64,000 bases of DNA from Paenibacillus sp. FSL R5-0912 (GTDB lineage Bacteria; Bacillota; Bacilli; Paenibacillales; Paenibacillaceae). Positions 52,811-62,256 of the stretch are shown here, piece by piece. Numbering within the stretch: the first letter of the stretch is position 1; each line of letters begins with the position of its first letter. A model generated the notes under the pieces. That model had not been told where the DNA came from, did no database searches, and saw only the letters and a program-made list of their open reading frames with translations. The stretch spans positions 6,200,001 through 6,264,000 of the forward strand of contig NZ_CP009282.1 in assembly GCF_000758605.1 (NCBI RefSeq), written 5' to 3'. Made by a program: the position numbers and the translations under genes.

Positions 52811-53398
52811 CTAAGCTTCTAACTGAAACAGCCGATAAGTTGCCCTCTTAAGCTGTTCATCTACTTCACGGATGTCCGCTACCTGCTGATAAGTATTGCG
52901 GAGATCCAGCAACCTATTAATCTTCCGGCGCTCCTGCTCTATCTCCTGCTCTACCGTCTGCAGCTTGTAAATAGACATCATCTCTACCAATGAATATTTA
53001 TGCTGATAGATCAGCTTGGTGCCGCCGGGTCTCACTTCCGAGATCCGGCGCACCGAGCCACCCTCATAGTAATACATCATGGTTAATTCCTTATAAATCC
53101 GGTTCACGGTTCCCGTGCCCTTATACATGAAGAAGAGCTTGCGGACCGCATTGATCAGATGAGGATTCACTACCCTGCAGGACAAGGAACCAATATAAAT
53201 GCCGCCTTTGCGTTCAAAAGACAGATGTACCTCCTCGCCCCCGGCCTCTTCCAGTACAATCTCCTGTTCACCTGCGCCAAGGATCTTCACGCGGTGACTG
53301 ATATAGCTGGTATCGGCAGTAAGCAGAAACTGGTTCAGCTGAAATTCGGTCATTTGCATTGTTGCATTCACATATTCCATAGCCAGACGCTGAGCCAT
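52811..53398 (-). CDS. Conserved protein of unknown function
   Basis: 195 residues, soluble, no signal peptide. N-terminal half is beta-rich (KILGAGEQEIVLEEAGGEEV; LSFERKGGIYIGSLSCRVVN), the middle has VNRIYKELTMMYYYEGGSVR, and the C-terminal third is a coiled-coil-like helix (VEQEIEQERRKINRLLDLRN). ATG at 53398 has GAGGG upstream; a second ATG two codons earlier is too close to the ribosome site. It lies 28 bp after ysxC and upstream of CpsB. I do not recognise a family. Its place between housekeeping lonA-ysxC and the polysaccharide genes gives no clear clue. Confidence 0.75.
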   Translation of the reverse strand: MAQRLAMEYVNATMQMTEFQLNQFLLTADTSYISHRVKILGAGEQEIVLEEAGGEEVHLSFERKGGIYIGSLSCRVVNPHLINAVRKLFFMYKGTGTVNRIYKELTMMYYYEGGSVRRISEVRPGGTKLIYQHKYSLVEMMSIYKLQTVEQEIEQERRKINRLLDLRNTYQQVADIREVDEQLKRATYRLFQLEA

Positions 53399-53426
53399 AA
53401 CCATCCCTCAATTCTATGACAAACCC

Positions 53427-54092
53427 TTAACTCTCAGAAGAGTCTTCGTGCTGTGGTTCATCCCCGGAATCCTGATCGTCCGGTTCTGCCGGAGGTTCTT
53501 CTTCGGTAGGAAGAGTATGTCTATCGATAAGTTCCCATAGTTCGTCTTTGCCAAGTCCAATCTCTGATGAATAGGCAATGAAATTATCACCCGGCAGCAC
53601 ACCGAGCTCCTGCTTCATCACTTTGATATGCTTCGGCCAGCGGGTCTTCGGAATCTTATCCGCCTTGGTTGCCACTACACAGAGCGGCAGATCATAATGC
53701 TTCAGCCAGTCGAACATCATCTTGTCATTACCGGTTGGCGGATGACGAAGGTCTACAACGAGCAGGACCATCTTCAGCGTTTCACGCTCGGACATATATT
53801 TCTCAACCATTTTGCCCCAGGAGGCGCGCTGTGTCTTGGAGACCTTGGCGTAGCCGTAACCCGGAAAGTCGACGAAATACATACTTTCATTAATACGATA
53901 ATAGTTCATATGCTGCGTCTTACCCGGTGTAGAACTGGTGCGGGCGAGATTCTTGCGGTTAATCATTCGGTTAATCAGAGAGGACTTCCCTACATTGGAG
54001 CGCCCTGCCAGAGCAATCTCCGGCAAGGCATCCTCAGGGTACTGATCAGGGCCCACGGCACTGATCACAAATTCGGCATTGTTAACTTTCAT
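53427..54092 (-). CDS. ysxC: Ribosome biogenesis GTPase YsxC/EngB
   Basis: 221-residue GTPase needed for 50S subunit assembly. G1 [15 protein letters not shown]2 [10 protein letters not shown]3 [11 protein letters not shown]4 ATKADK and G5 YSSE are complete. The C-terminal tail (about 195-221) is unusually acidic and extends past the normal end ([20 protein letters not shown]). It lies 12 bp after lonA, the same order as in B. subtilis. Start with AAAGGAAG. Confidence 0.96.
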   Translation of the reverse strand: MKVNNAEFVISAVGPDQYPEDALPEIALAGRSNVGKSSLINRMINRKNLARTSSTPGKTQHMNYYRINESMYFVDFPGYGYAKVSKTQRASWGKMVEKYMSERETLKMVLLVVDLRHPPTGNDKMMFDWLKHYDLPLCVVATKADKIPKTRWPKHIKVMKQELGVLPGDNFIAYSSEIGLGKDELWELIDRHTLPTEEEPPAEPDDQDSGDEPQHEDSSES

Positions 54093-54104
54093 AGGACTTC
54101 CTTT

Positions 54105-56498
54105 CTAATGCACACTACTAGGCGCTTCAATACTTATTTCTGTATCCTTATCTGTGTCTCTGCCGCTGACGGCGCCGTGATCCACAAGTGCATGCTTCAG
54201 CACCTGATCCATATGGGATACCGGCACAAACTCCACATCGTTCAGGACACTCTCGGGAATATCCTTAAGGTCACGCTCGTTGTCCTTAGGGATGAGGATC
54301 TTCTTATAGCCTGCACGGTGGGCAGCCAGCGACTTCTCCTTGAGGCCCCCGATCGGCAGCACACGCCCGCGCAGCGTAATCTCGCCGGTCATCGCCACAG
54401 TCTTCGAGACATAACGTTTCGTCAGGGCGGAGATCAGGGCTGTTGCAATCGTAATCCCTGCGGACGGACCGTCTTTGGGGATCGCACCTTCGGGAATATG
54501 GATATGAATATCGTTCTTCTCATGGAAATCCGGTGCCAGTCCCAGCTCCTCCGCCTTAGAGCGGGTATAGCTGAAGGCGGCCTGCGCCGACTCCTTCATG
54601 ACATCGCCTAGTTGTCCGGTCAGCGTCAGCTTGCCCGTACCCTGCACAACTGTTACTTCGATCAGCAGCGTATCGCCGCCAACCTCGGTCCAGGCCAGTC
54701 CGGTCACGGTACCAATCTGATCCTCCAGCTCCGCCATTCCATAGCGGTACTTGGAGGCGCCCAGATAATCCTTGATCTCTTCCGGAAGAATGCTTACGCG
54801 TTCCTTCTCTTCCGAGACAATCTGCTTAGCGGCTTTGCGGCATAGGGCAGCAATCTGCTGTTCCAGGTTCCGCACCCCGGATTCCCGGGTGTACTCGCGC
54901 ACAATCTTCAGCAGCGTATCGTCCTCAATGGACAGCTGTTCCTCTTCCAGCCCATGATTCTTGCGCTGCTTCGGCAGCAGATAGCGGCTGGCAATCTGCA
55001 GCTTCTCCAGCTCCGTATAGCCCGGAATGAACAGCATCTCCATCCGGTCCAGTAATGGACGCGGAATATTATGCACGGCATTCGCTGTCGTTACGAACAT
55101 GACATTCGAGAGATCGAACGGCAGCTCTACGAAGTGATCGCTGAACGTATTGTTCTGTTCAGGGTCAAGCACCTCCAGCAGAGCCGCCGACGGATCGCCG
55201 CGGAAGTCCGCTGCCATCTTGTCGATCTCATCCAGCAGGAAGACCGGGTTGATGCTGCCCGCAGTCTTCATCCCCTGGATAATGCGCCCCGGCATCGCCC
55301 CGACATAGGTACGGCGGTGACCCCGGATCTCCGCTTCATCCCGAACGCCGCCCAGCGAGATACGGACGAACTTACGGTTCAGCGAGCGGGCGATGGAGCG
55401 GGCGAGCGATGTTTTACCAACGCCCGGAGGACCTACCAGACACAGAATCGGCCCCTTCAGACTCTTGACCAGCTTCTGTACAGCCAGGTATTCCAGTACG
55501 CGTTCCTTCGGCTTCTCCAGACCGTAGTGGTCTGCATCCAGCACCTGCTCCGCCTTCTTGATATCCAGATCGTCTTCGGTCGATTCGCTCCACGGCAGAC
55601 CCAGCAGCCAATCCACATAGTTGCGGATGACGCTGCCTTCAGCCGAGCTTGCCGGCATCTTCTCCAGGCGGTCGATTTCTTTCTCGATCTTCTCCTGCAC
55701 ACGCTCCGGCAGCTTCTTCTCTTCCATCTGGGCGCGCAGCTCATCTGCTTCGCCTGCCCGGCCTTCCTTCTCGCCAAGCTCCTTCTGGATCGCTTTCATC
55801 TGTTCGCGGAGGTAATACTCCTTCTGGGTCTTCTCCATCTGCTTCTTCACGCGCTGGCTGATCTTGCGTTCCAGCTCCAGTACTTCACGCTCATTATTGA
55901 GGATATCGAGCAGCTTCTCCAGACGTTTGCTGACGTCAATGGTCTCCAGAATCTCCTGCTTCTCCTTAATCTTAAGCGCCAAATGACTGGTGATCACATC
56001 GGCCAGCCGGCCCGGCTCCTCAATATCGGAGACAGCGGCCAGCGTCTCGGGAGTCACCTTTTTGGACAAGGTGATATAATGCTCGAACTGGCTCAGCACG
56101 GAACGCATCAGAGCATCGCTCTCTTGATCGACATCCTCCTGCTCCGGCAGCTCACGCGCCATCACCTCATAGTACTCCTCGTTGTCTGTATAATGAATAA
56201 TCTCTGCCCGCTCCACGCCTTCGACCAGCACACGGATCGTGCCGTTGGGAAGCTTAAGCATCTGCCGTACATTCGCAACTGTACCCACCCGGTAAATATC
56301 TTCCCGACCCGGCTCCTCTATATTCACTTCCGACTGGGAGCAGAGAAGAATCAGGTTATCTTCAACCATAGCTTTTTCCAGTGCCCGGACGGACTTCTCG
56401 CGGCCTACATCTAAATGCAGAACCATGCTGGGATATACAAGAAGACCTCGGAGCGGTAATAAAGGAAAACGACGACCTTTGGATTTGCTTTGTATCAT
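54105..56498 (-). CDS. lonA: ATP-dependent protease LonA
   Basis: About 797 residues. N-terminal substrate-binding domain ([20 protein letters not shown]), long coiled-coil, AAA+ module with Walker [19 protein letters not shown] and Walker [12 protein letters not shown], and the C-terminal protease with catalytic Ser679 in KDGPSAG and Lys722 in [17 protein letters not shown] at 56498 is chosen over 56516 because GGGAGGTG lies eight bases upstream. It degrades misfolded and regulatory proteins. It forms an operon with ysxC downstream; in B. subtilis lonB lies next to it, here separated by an insertion sequence and a decayed gene. Confidence 0.96.
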   Translation of the reverse strand: MIQSKSKGRRFPLLPLRGLLVYPSMVLHLDVGREKSVRALEKAMVEDNLILLCSQSEVNIEEPGREDIYRVGTVANVRQMLKLPNGTIRVLVEGVERAEIIHYTDNEEYYEVMARELPEQEDVDQESDALMRSVLSQFEHYITLSKKVTPETLAAVSDIEEPGRLADVITSHLALKIKEKQEILETIDVSKRLEKLLDILNNEREVLELERKISQRVKKQMEKTQKEYYLREQMKAIQKELGEKEGRAGEADELRAQMEEKKLPERVQEKIEKEIDRLEKMPASSAEGSVIRNYVDWLLGLPWSESTEDDLDIKKAEQVLDADHYGLEKPKERVLEYLAVQKLVKSLKGPILCLVGPPGVGKTSLARSIARSLNRKFVRISLGGVRDEAEIRGHRRTYVGAMPGRIIQGMKTAGSINPVFLLDEIDKMAADFRGDPSAALLEVLDPEQNNTFSDHFVELPFDLSNVMFVTTANAVHNIPRPLLDRMEMLFIPGYTELEKLQIASRYLLPKQRKNHGLEEEQLSIEDDTLLKIVREYTRESGVRNLEQQIAALCRKAAKQIVSEEKERVSILPEEIKDYLGASKYRYGMAELEDQIGTVTGLAWTEVGGDTLLIEVTVVQGTGKLTLTGQLGDVMKESAQAAFSYTRSKAEELGLAPDFHEKNDIHIHIPEGAIPKDGPSAGITIATALISALTKRYVSKTVAMTGEITLRGRVLPIGGLKEKSLAAHRAGYKKILIPKDNERDLKDIPESVLNDVEFVPVSHMDQVLKHALVDHGAVSGRDTDKDTEISIEAPSSVH

Positions 56499-56678
56499 CG
56501 CTTTCGCACCTCCCATGGTTCATAAGTAGTGTCATATGCATTCATTCTAACAAAAGCGGCATGAAAACACCAACAAGCCTTGTGCCGCGGCAAATGCTGT
56601 GGCGCAGTCGTCTTTTAGTATTCGCTAAACTTAAGTGTACTATGCCGTTGCCCTTACTTAAAGGGTGCCTGGTTAATT

Positions 56679-56708
56679 AAAAGAAAAGAACGCCCGGCAT
56701 GGACGTTC
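56679..56708 (-). terminator. Terminator of the decayed membrane gene
   Basis: Minus strand: AACGTCCATGCCGGGCGTT forms a short stem and is followed by CTTTTCTTTT, 37 bp past the stop of the gene relic. It also insulates lonA from upstream transcription. The 56499-56678 stretch should hold the lonA promoter, but none is clear. Confidence 0.55.
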
Positions 56709-56744
56709 CCCGAATGTATTGTTATTTTGCACGATTAGCCCTAA

Positions 56745-56990
56745 TTACGCATTTACACTTTGTGCCTTAAGATCCTGCCTTGTATGCAATGTCTTCATTG
56801 CCAATCTTGCGATCGGCTGCGCAACCAGCTGTTCAATCCAGAAGGCTATCCAATAACCGACAGTGAAACCGATCATACGGTAGCATTCAATAAAATATTC
56901 AGGAGAACCCTGGCATTAAATCCGTCGGCCACATGTTGGAAGGATCTTTGCTTGGACGGTGAATCAAGTACTTTACGGGGGGCCCCCAAG
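56745..56990 (-). pseudogene. Remnant of a small membrane-protein gene (DUF2798-like)
   Basis: Minus strand. One frame reads VADGFNARVLLNILLNATV and then stops; from the next base the other frame continues IGFTVGYWIAFWIEQLVAQ and PIARLAMKTLHTRQD to a stop at 56745. The two pieces join into a plausible C-terminal half of a two- to four-helix membrane protein; the end AQPIARLAMKTLH resembles DUF2798 proteins as I remember them. The frameshift lies at about 56876. The 5' part is missing. A terminator follows the stop codon. A 43-codon frame starting at the internal ATG (56876) could still be read. Confidence 0.45.
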
Positions 56991-57049
56991 AGCTACATTC
57001 TGCGGACAAAAGGGGAGATGCCGCAGGGATACCAGCTGATGCCATAAGC

Positions 57050-57180
57050 AAGTGGATAAAGGTATCTTAATTTGTTGATTTCGGCGGATCGGGAGCAAGC
57101 AAGTGGAAAAACAACATTTAATTCGGATGATTTCTGCTACTTGGGTGAAATGCGATGATTTAAGTGCTGTTTATCCAACT
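57050..57180. repeat. Short element with inverted ends
   Basis: AAGTGGATAAA near 57050 and TTTATCCAACT near 57180 are near-perfect inverted ends of a 130-bp non-coding stretch. Inside, GCAAGTGGA-plus-A-rich segments occur twice. It may be a miniature element or a dispersed intergenic repeat. Confidence 0.4.
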
Positions 57181-58810
57181 GCTATGAACGAATTTGTCAA
57201 TCCCCCTGTTTCTTCCCTTTTTAACAAAGGTTTTTTCAATCCCTTGGGCATGGAGACAACATGCGAGTCGTCGGCTGGCACACTGCTATCCGTGGGTTGG
57301 TTCCACATGTTAGGCCTACGTCGAAGGAGCTTCCCTAAACTATTGTCGCACGTCAAACCCATCCGGGTTTTGTGCAGTTGGATTTCGTGGATTCTCCTCG
57401 AACCTTTCTCGTTGTCTCCATGCCCCAAGGATTCATCCTTTGGGGACAGGCTTTTTCTTGTTCTATATTATGCGATTCCTGCTTCTGCCTTTACCGCAAC
57501 ACACCAAATGAATCCGACCAATTCCCGTCCCACCGCTGCGATCACCAAGTTTCGGTGTTTTCCCCGTTTGACCATCTGCACATATTTTTTGTGCAATCTC
57601 TCCTGCGCCTTCCATGACGTTTCCTGGACATGAGCACTTTGCCCTTCTAACCGCTTTTCTAAATCGCCTTTGACCGCCGGAAGGTAACGGTAACTCCAGG
57701 CCGATTCCACCAAAGCACGCCTTACGGAGGCATTTCCTGTTTTAGTCAGGCGGCCCCGTCTTGTCTTGGGTCCTGTAGAAGATTCCCGCGGAACCAGTCC
57801 CAGGTAACTCATCAGCTGCGCAGGCGAACGGAACCGCTCAAAATTCCCGATTTCAACGACGAGCGTCATGGCCGTGAGCAGGGCAATCCCCCGAAGACCC
57901 TGGAGCGCTTGAATCACAGAGGCGTACGGGCAGATTTCGGCTTCTTTCCGCATGGCCTCCTCTAGCCGTTTAATGCGCTCCTCCACCTCCCGCAACTGTT
58001 GTTGCATCTCGGTGAATACCCGTTCTTGCGCGGTATGCTCAAACGTCAAGGTAGAGAGCCACAGCCGGTATCGTTTCGTCCAGCGTTTTTTCATCCCTTC
58101 CGGGGTGTGGATCTGGTGCCGTAACAGAAAATGAACGAGGTGCTGCCGGGCCCGGTGCAGTTCTTCCCGAGCATTCTCCCGGGCTCGGATGAGATCCCGA
58201 AGAGCCTCGAGTTCCGGAGTGGGTACATGAATGGCCGTCAATTCTCCCGCACGGTGGAGCTGAGCGAGCCGCTCTGCATCCCGTCGGTCGGTTTTAATGG
58301 CATCGCCTGAACGCTGAGGAATACGTGAGGGGGCGATGACCGTGCAGGAAATTCCCATCTTGGTCAGCCAGCGATACAAATCATACCCGGTGGGTCCCGC
58401 CTCATAGCAGACTTCAAGAGTAACCTCCGGGCTTTTCAGTTTCCGAATGAGTCGTCCTACAGCATCTGGCGTATGGGCAATCGCTCCGTGATACCGTGCG
58501 GGGTCCCGTCCCTCGTCTGCAATCGCCACTGCAATTTTTTCTTTTGACACGTCCAAACCTACGTATTTTATGGTATTCTTCATAGTAACAGCTCCTTTCG
58601 CATTTAGCTCTGAAATGGTTGTCCTTACTCCCATTTTAACCTAAGGTGTGCGAACAGGGGCTGCCTTTCGTTCATCATAACTGCTGTTCTCGCCGGGTTC
58701 ATTCGTTCCTTAGCAAGTGTAGAAAATCCATCTATTTCCGTAATACATAACGAACAAGCTGAAACAGCTCCGCCATTCTCCAAAGAACGGCACCGTTCCA
58801 GCAAGTTTCG
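57180..58810 (-). mobile_element. IS110-family insertion sequence (ends approximate)
   Basis: A complete IS110-type transposase gene with about 290 bp of non-coding DNA on the 3' side and about 230 bp on the 5' side. Members of this family lack clear terminal inverted repeats, so the ends are set by where chromosomal signals resume: the inverted-end element at 57180 and the lonB terminator at 58812. One of the two non-coding flanks should encode the bridge RNA that guides target choice. Confidence 0.6.
57468..58583 (-). CDS. IS110-family transposase (DEDD/Tnp20)
   Basis: 371 residues. N-terminal RuvC-like domain with Asp11 (YVGLDVSKEKI), Glu61 (YEAGPTGYDLYRWL), Asp99 and Asp102 (KTDRRDAERLA), matching the DEDD set of bridge-RNA-guided recombinases. 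A coiled-coil follows (about 190-225; REVEERIKRLEEAMRKEAEI). The C-terminal transposase-20 domain holds SYLGLVPRESSTGPKTRRG, with the catalytic Ser in ESSTG or in the nearby TGNASVRR. ATG at 58583 has GGAGC upstream. All key residues are present, so it may be active. Confidence 0.93.
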   Translation of the reverse strand: MKNTIKYVGLDVSKEKIAVAIADEGRDPARYHGAIAHTPDAVGRLIRKLKSPEVTLEVCYEAGPTGYDLYRWLTKMGISCTVIAPSRIPQRSGDAIKTDRRDAERLAQLHRAGELTAIHVPTPELEALRDLIRARENAREELHRARQHLVHFLLRHQIHTPEGMKKRWTKRYRLWLSTLTFEHTAQERVFTEMQQQLREVEERIKRLEEAMRKEAEICPYASVIQALQGLRGIALLTAMTLVVEIGNFERFRSPAQLMSYLGLVPRESSTGPKTRRGRLTKTGNASVRRALVESAWSYRYLPAVKGDLEKRLEGQSAHVQETSWKAQERLHKKYVQMVKRGKHRNLVIAAVGRELVGFIWCVAVKAEAGIA

Positions 58811-58811
58811 C

Positions 58812-58847
58812 AAAAAAAGGTCCCCCAGTATATGATCTGAGGGACCT
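58812..58847 (-). terminator. Terminator of lonB
   Basis: Minus strand: AGGTCCCTCAG pairs with CTGGGGGACCT, followed by TTTTTTT, 20 bp past the lonB stop codon. Confidence 0.85.
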
Positions 58848-58866
58848 CCTTCATAATAGAATGCTG

Positions 58867-60576
58867 CTATCCCGGCATACTCTCCCCCGAAGCATCCGCC
58901 TTCAGCAGCGAAGGCGCCGAAGAGAAGGTCTCGCCCGATACGGCAGGCATTCGCACGTCTGCCGTATCCGCACCGAACAGGTGGCGGAAGACTTCTTCGA
59001 CGGTGTCCATCGGGATGACCCGCAGGGGGCCGAGGTCGGCGAACAGCGACTGCCAGTTCTCCTTAGGAATCAGCACGGTGGTTGCCCCGGCCTGGAACGC
59101 GGCCTCGACCTTGGCGACCACGCCGCCAACCGGCTTCACACGGCCATGGATGCCGATCTCCCCGGTAATCGCTACCGTGTTATCCACCGGCAGCTGCCGG
59201 ATGGCGGAGACGATAGCGACCGCCATGGCCACTCCGGCGGACGGGCCGTCAATCGGCGTGCCGCCGGGGAAGTTAATGTGCAGGTCGTAGTGGTCCGGCT
59301 CCAGCTTCATCGTACGCAGTACGGTCAGCACATTCTCGATGGAGCCTCTGGCCATACTCTTGCGCCGGGTTGTCCGTGAGCCGCCGCGCAGCTCCTCTTC
59401 ATCAACCACACCGGTTATATTCAGTCTGCCTTGTCCATGGGCAGCAGGGGCAGCGGAGACCTCGATCTCCAGCAGCGTACCCATGCCCGGCCCGTAGACG
59501 GCAAGGCCGTTAACCAGCCCGATCTGCGGAGACGTTGGAATCTTCCGCTCCGTCCGCAGCGGCAGCTGGCTGCTGCTGGCTACCCATTCGACCTCTGCTG
59601 CGCTGAGGGTATCCCGCCCTTCCGTCAAGGCCAGTCCGGCGGCCAGCTGGATCATATTCACGGCCTCACGGCCGTTCGTGGCGTATTGCTGCACTACTTC
59701 TACAGCTTCGGGACTCGGCTTCAGCCCGATCTTCTGGACGGCATCCCTTCCGATCACCGCTATCTCCTCCGGCAGCAGGGGCCGGAAATAGATCTCCATA
59801 CAGCGCGAACGCAGCGCAGGCGAGATTTCGTCCGGCGAACGTGTCGTTGCGCCCACCAGCCGGAAATCGGCGGGCAGGCCATTCTGGAAGATATCATGGA
59901 TATACGCAGGCGTGTTGCTGTCCTCTGAATTATAGTAGGCACTCTCCAGCAGCACCTTGCGGTCCTCCAGCACCTTCAGCAGCTTGTTCATCTGAATCGG
60001 ATGCAGCTCTCCGATCTCATCCAGGAACAGAATCCCGCCATGCGCCTTGGTTACCGCTCCGGGCTTAGGCTGCGGAACTCCGGCCACCCCCATGGCCCCC
60101 GCACCCTGATAGATTGGATCATGCACCGAGCCGATGAGCGGATCGGCAATTCCGCGCTCATCGAAGCGTGCGGTAGTGGCATCGATCTCGGTGAATTTGG
60201 CCTCACGCTTGAACGGGGACAGCGCGTTCTTCTTCGCTTCCTCCATAACCACACGCGCAGCGGCTGTCTTGCCCACACCGGGCGGGCCGTAGATAATGAC
60301 ATGCTGCGGATTGGCACTGCAGAGCGCGGCCTTGAGCGCGCGCAGCCCGTCCTTCTGTCCGACGATATCATCGATGGAGGCCGGACGTGTTTTTTCTGAG
60401 AGCGGCTTGGTCAGTGAGATCATCCGCATCTTGCGCAGCTTATCCAGCTCCTTGCGTGATTCCCGGTCTACCGCCGTCTTGTTGGTCTTCTGTCCCCGCA
60501 GCAGATTCCAAAAATAAACGCCGATGACCAGCGCGAAAAAGAGCTGCACGATCATCAGCAATATACTTAGTTGCAT
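58867..60576 (-). CDS. lonB: Lon-like protease LonB
   Basis: About 569 residues, somewhat longer than B. subtilis LonB (about 550). One N-terminal membrane helix (SILLMIVQLFFALVIGVYFW), then AAA+ with Walker [15 protein letters not shown], Walker B GILFLDEIGELHP and arginine-finger region SPALRSRCMEIYF, then the Lon protease domain with Ser in PIDGPSAGVAMAVAIV and Lys in GGVVAKVEAAFQAG. ATG at 60576 has AGGAGGG; a longer frame has no support. In B. subtilis lonB is forespore-expressed. The gene is divergent from the germination operon, 175 bp apart. Confidence 0.94.
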   Translation of the reverse strand: MQLSILLMIVQLFFALVIGVYFWNLLRGQKTNKTAVDRESRKELDKLRKMRMISLTKPLSEKTRPASIDDIVGQKDGLRALKAALCSANPQHVIIYGPPGVGKTAAARVVMEEAKKNALSPFKREAKFTEIDATTARFDERGIADPLIGSVHDPIYQGAGAMGVAGVPQPKPGAVTKAHGGILFLDEIGELHPIQMNKLLKVLEDRKVLLESAYYNSEDSNTPAYIHDIFQNGLPADFRLVGATTRSPDEISPALRSRCMEIYFRPLLPEEIAVIGRDAVQKIGLKPSPEAVEVVQQYATNGREAVNMIQLAAGLALTEGRDTLSAAEVEWVASSSQLPLRTERKIPTSPQIGLVNGLAVYGPGMGTLLEIEVSAAPAAHGQGRLNITGVVDEEELRGGSRTTRRKSMARGSIENVLTVLRTMKLEPDHYDLHINFPGGTPIDGPSAGVAMAVAIVSAIRQLPVDNTVAITGEIGIHGRVKPVGGVVAKVEAAFQAGATTVLIPKENWQSLFADLGPLRVIPMDTVEEVFRHLFGADTADVRMPAVSGETFSSAPSLLKADASGESMPG

Positions 60577-60694
60577 AGCACACCCTCCTATTTCCTTCCG
60601 TCTGCCTGTCCAGTATTTAACTACTACTAGGTAGTATAGCCGTTTCAATCATTCGTAAACGCTTGTGCCAAAAAAACAGAAGAGGTCCGCAGAT

Positions 60695-60726
60695 TGCATA
60701 CGATTTCCATTAAGGGAAACACTATA
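60695..60726 (+). promoter_or_regulatory. Possible sigma-G-type promoter of the germination operon
   Basis: TGCATA at 60695-60700 and CACTATA at 60720-60726 roughly resemble forespore promoter elements, with a spacer slightly too long. The match is partial. Confidence 0.3.
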
Positions 60727-60750
60727 CCGGATGAAAGGAGGCTGGCCCAT

Positions 60751-62214
60751 ATGACACAGCTGGAGCATGCAGGAGCACCACAGGAGAAGCTGCCGGAATC
60801 GTTGTCTCTTTTCCAGGAAGGGTTACAAGTCCGCCTGGGCAAAAGTACAGATATCATCTACCGGTTCATCAAGCTTGGCCCTTTGTCCGCTGTACTTGTA
60901 TACATTGAGGGAATGGCTGATCCGCAGGGTCTCATCCAAGGGATTCACGAGGATGCCAGCCTGTTCCATGAATTGAAGGAGTTTACGCCGTTGACATGCC
61001 TCAAGCTGCTACAGGAACGGACGCTTACCTTGAGCAAGGTTGGAGAGATCAGCAACTATACAGAGGTTGAAACGGAAATTCTGGCGGGCAACACGATTCT
61101 CTTCATTGAAGGCAGCGTTACGGCGCTGTCTGCCGGTACAGAGGCTCTCAAGCAGCGTGCGGTGGAGGATGCGGTCTCCCAGTCGGTAGTCCGCGGGCCC
61201 CGAGAAGGCTTCACCGAATCCTTACGGGACAATACCGCTCTGGTCCGCAGGCGCATTCAGAACCCGAAGCTTCGAATCGAATCACGTAAGCTGGGGGAGC
61301 AGACCCAGACGAATATCGCGGTAATGTACATTGAAGGCAATGCTGATCCCGCAGTGCTTCAGGAGCTGCGCAGACGGCTGGATGATGCCAGGCTTGACAG
61401 CGTACTGGAGAGCAATTACATCGAGGAGATAATTCAAGACAAGCGGTATAGTCCTTTCCCTACCGTCTATAATACAGAGCGTCCGGATGTCACCGCATCG
61501 GCACTGCTGGAAGGGCGGATCGCCATTCTGGTGGAAGGGACCCCGTTCGTGCTCGTGGTTCCCGCGCTGCTGGTGCAATTCTTCCAGTCCAGCGAAGATT
61601 ATTATCAGCGGAGCGACTTCGCCAGTCTGGTGCGGCTGCTCCGGTTCTGTTGTTTCGCTATTGCTCTGCTGACCCCTTCCTTCTACATCGCCATCACTAC
61701 TTTTCATCAGGAGATGATCCCTACTACACTTCTGATCAGTCTGATCGGCCAGCGTGAGGGGATTCCTTTTCCGGCATTCCTTGAAGCGTTCATTATGGAG
61801 ATTACCTTCGAGATTCTGCGCGAGGCCGGCATCCGGCTGCCCAAATCCATCGGCCAGTCCGTATCCATCGTCGGAACCCTGGTTATCGGTCAAGCTGCGG
61901 TTGATGCCGGACTGGTCTCGGCTGCCATGGTTATTGTAGTGTCCATAACAGCGATTGCCAATTTCGCACTGCCTGCCTTCAATGTCGGAATCTCTGTACG
62001 GATGCTGCGGTTTGTGCTGATGGCAATCGCCGCTTCCTTCGGCTTATACGGGATGATTATTGCGTTGATTATCCTGGGGCTGCATTTATGCAGCCTGGAA
62101 TCTATGGGCGTTCCTTACATGACCTCGTTTGCGCCTTTCCGCTGGCAGAGCCAGAAGGATACCTTCATCCGCTTCTCGCGGCGCAGCATGAAGAAGTATT
62201 TCGGACGAAACTAG
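60751..62214 (+). CDS. Spore germination protein, GerA(A)-family subunit
   Basis: About 487 residues. A soluble N-terminal part (about 1-270; SLFQEGLQVRLGKSTDIIYR, VVRGPREGFTESLRDNTALV) is followed by five or so membrane helices (FCCFAIALLTPSFYIAITTF to LYGMIIALIILGLHLCSLES). PRExF-type motif GPREGF is the family signature. It is the A subunit of a nutrient germinant receptor in the spore inner membrane. ATG at 60751 has AAAGGAGG upstream and is preferred to 60694. First gene of a gerA-gerC-small gene-gerB operon. Confidence 0.94.
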   Translation: MTQLEHAGAPQEKLPESLSLFQEGLQVRLGKSTDIIYRFIKLGPLSAVLVYIEGMADPQGLIQGIHEDASLFHELKEFTPLTCLKLLQERTLTLSKVGEISNYTEVETEILAGNTILFIEGSVTALSAGTEALKQRAVEDAVSQSVVRGPREGFTESLRDNTALVRRRIQNPKLRIESRKLGEQTQTNIAVMYIEGNADPAVLQELRRRLDDARLDSVLESNYIEEIIQDKRYSPFPTVYNTERPDVTASALLEGRIAILVEGTPFVLVVPALLVQFFQSSEDYYQRSDFASLVRLLRFCCFAIALLTPSFYIAITTFHQEMIPTTLLISLIGQREGIPFPAFLEAFIMEITFEILREAGIRLPKSIGQSVSIVGTLVIGQAAVDAGLVSAAMVIVVSITAIANFALPAFNVGISVRMLRFVLMAIAASFGLYGMIIALIILGLHLCSLESMGVPYMTSFAPFRWQSQKDTFIRFSRRSMKKYFGRN

Positions 62215-62256
62215 GATTTGCCGCCCGTGAATCTATAACGAAAGGAATGCTGCCTG

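Noticed and set aside
55071-56414. 447-codon plus-strand frame opposite lonA
   Set aside because: Antisense shadow; Leu/Gln/Arg-rich composition results from the lon coding strand.
57103-57633. Plus-strand frame across the left flank of the IS110 element
   Set aside because: It runs antisense into the transposase gene and resembles no protein.
58625-58813. 62-codon frame upstream of the IS110 transposase
   Set aside because: No ribosome site; the region is more likely the non-coding end of the insertion sequence.
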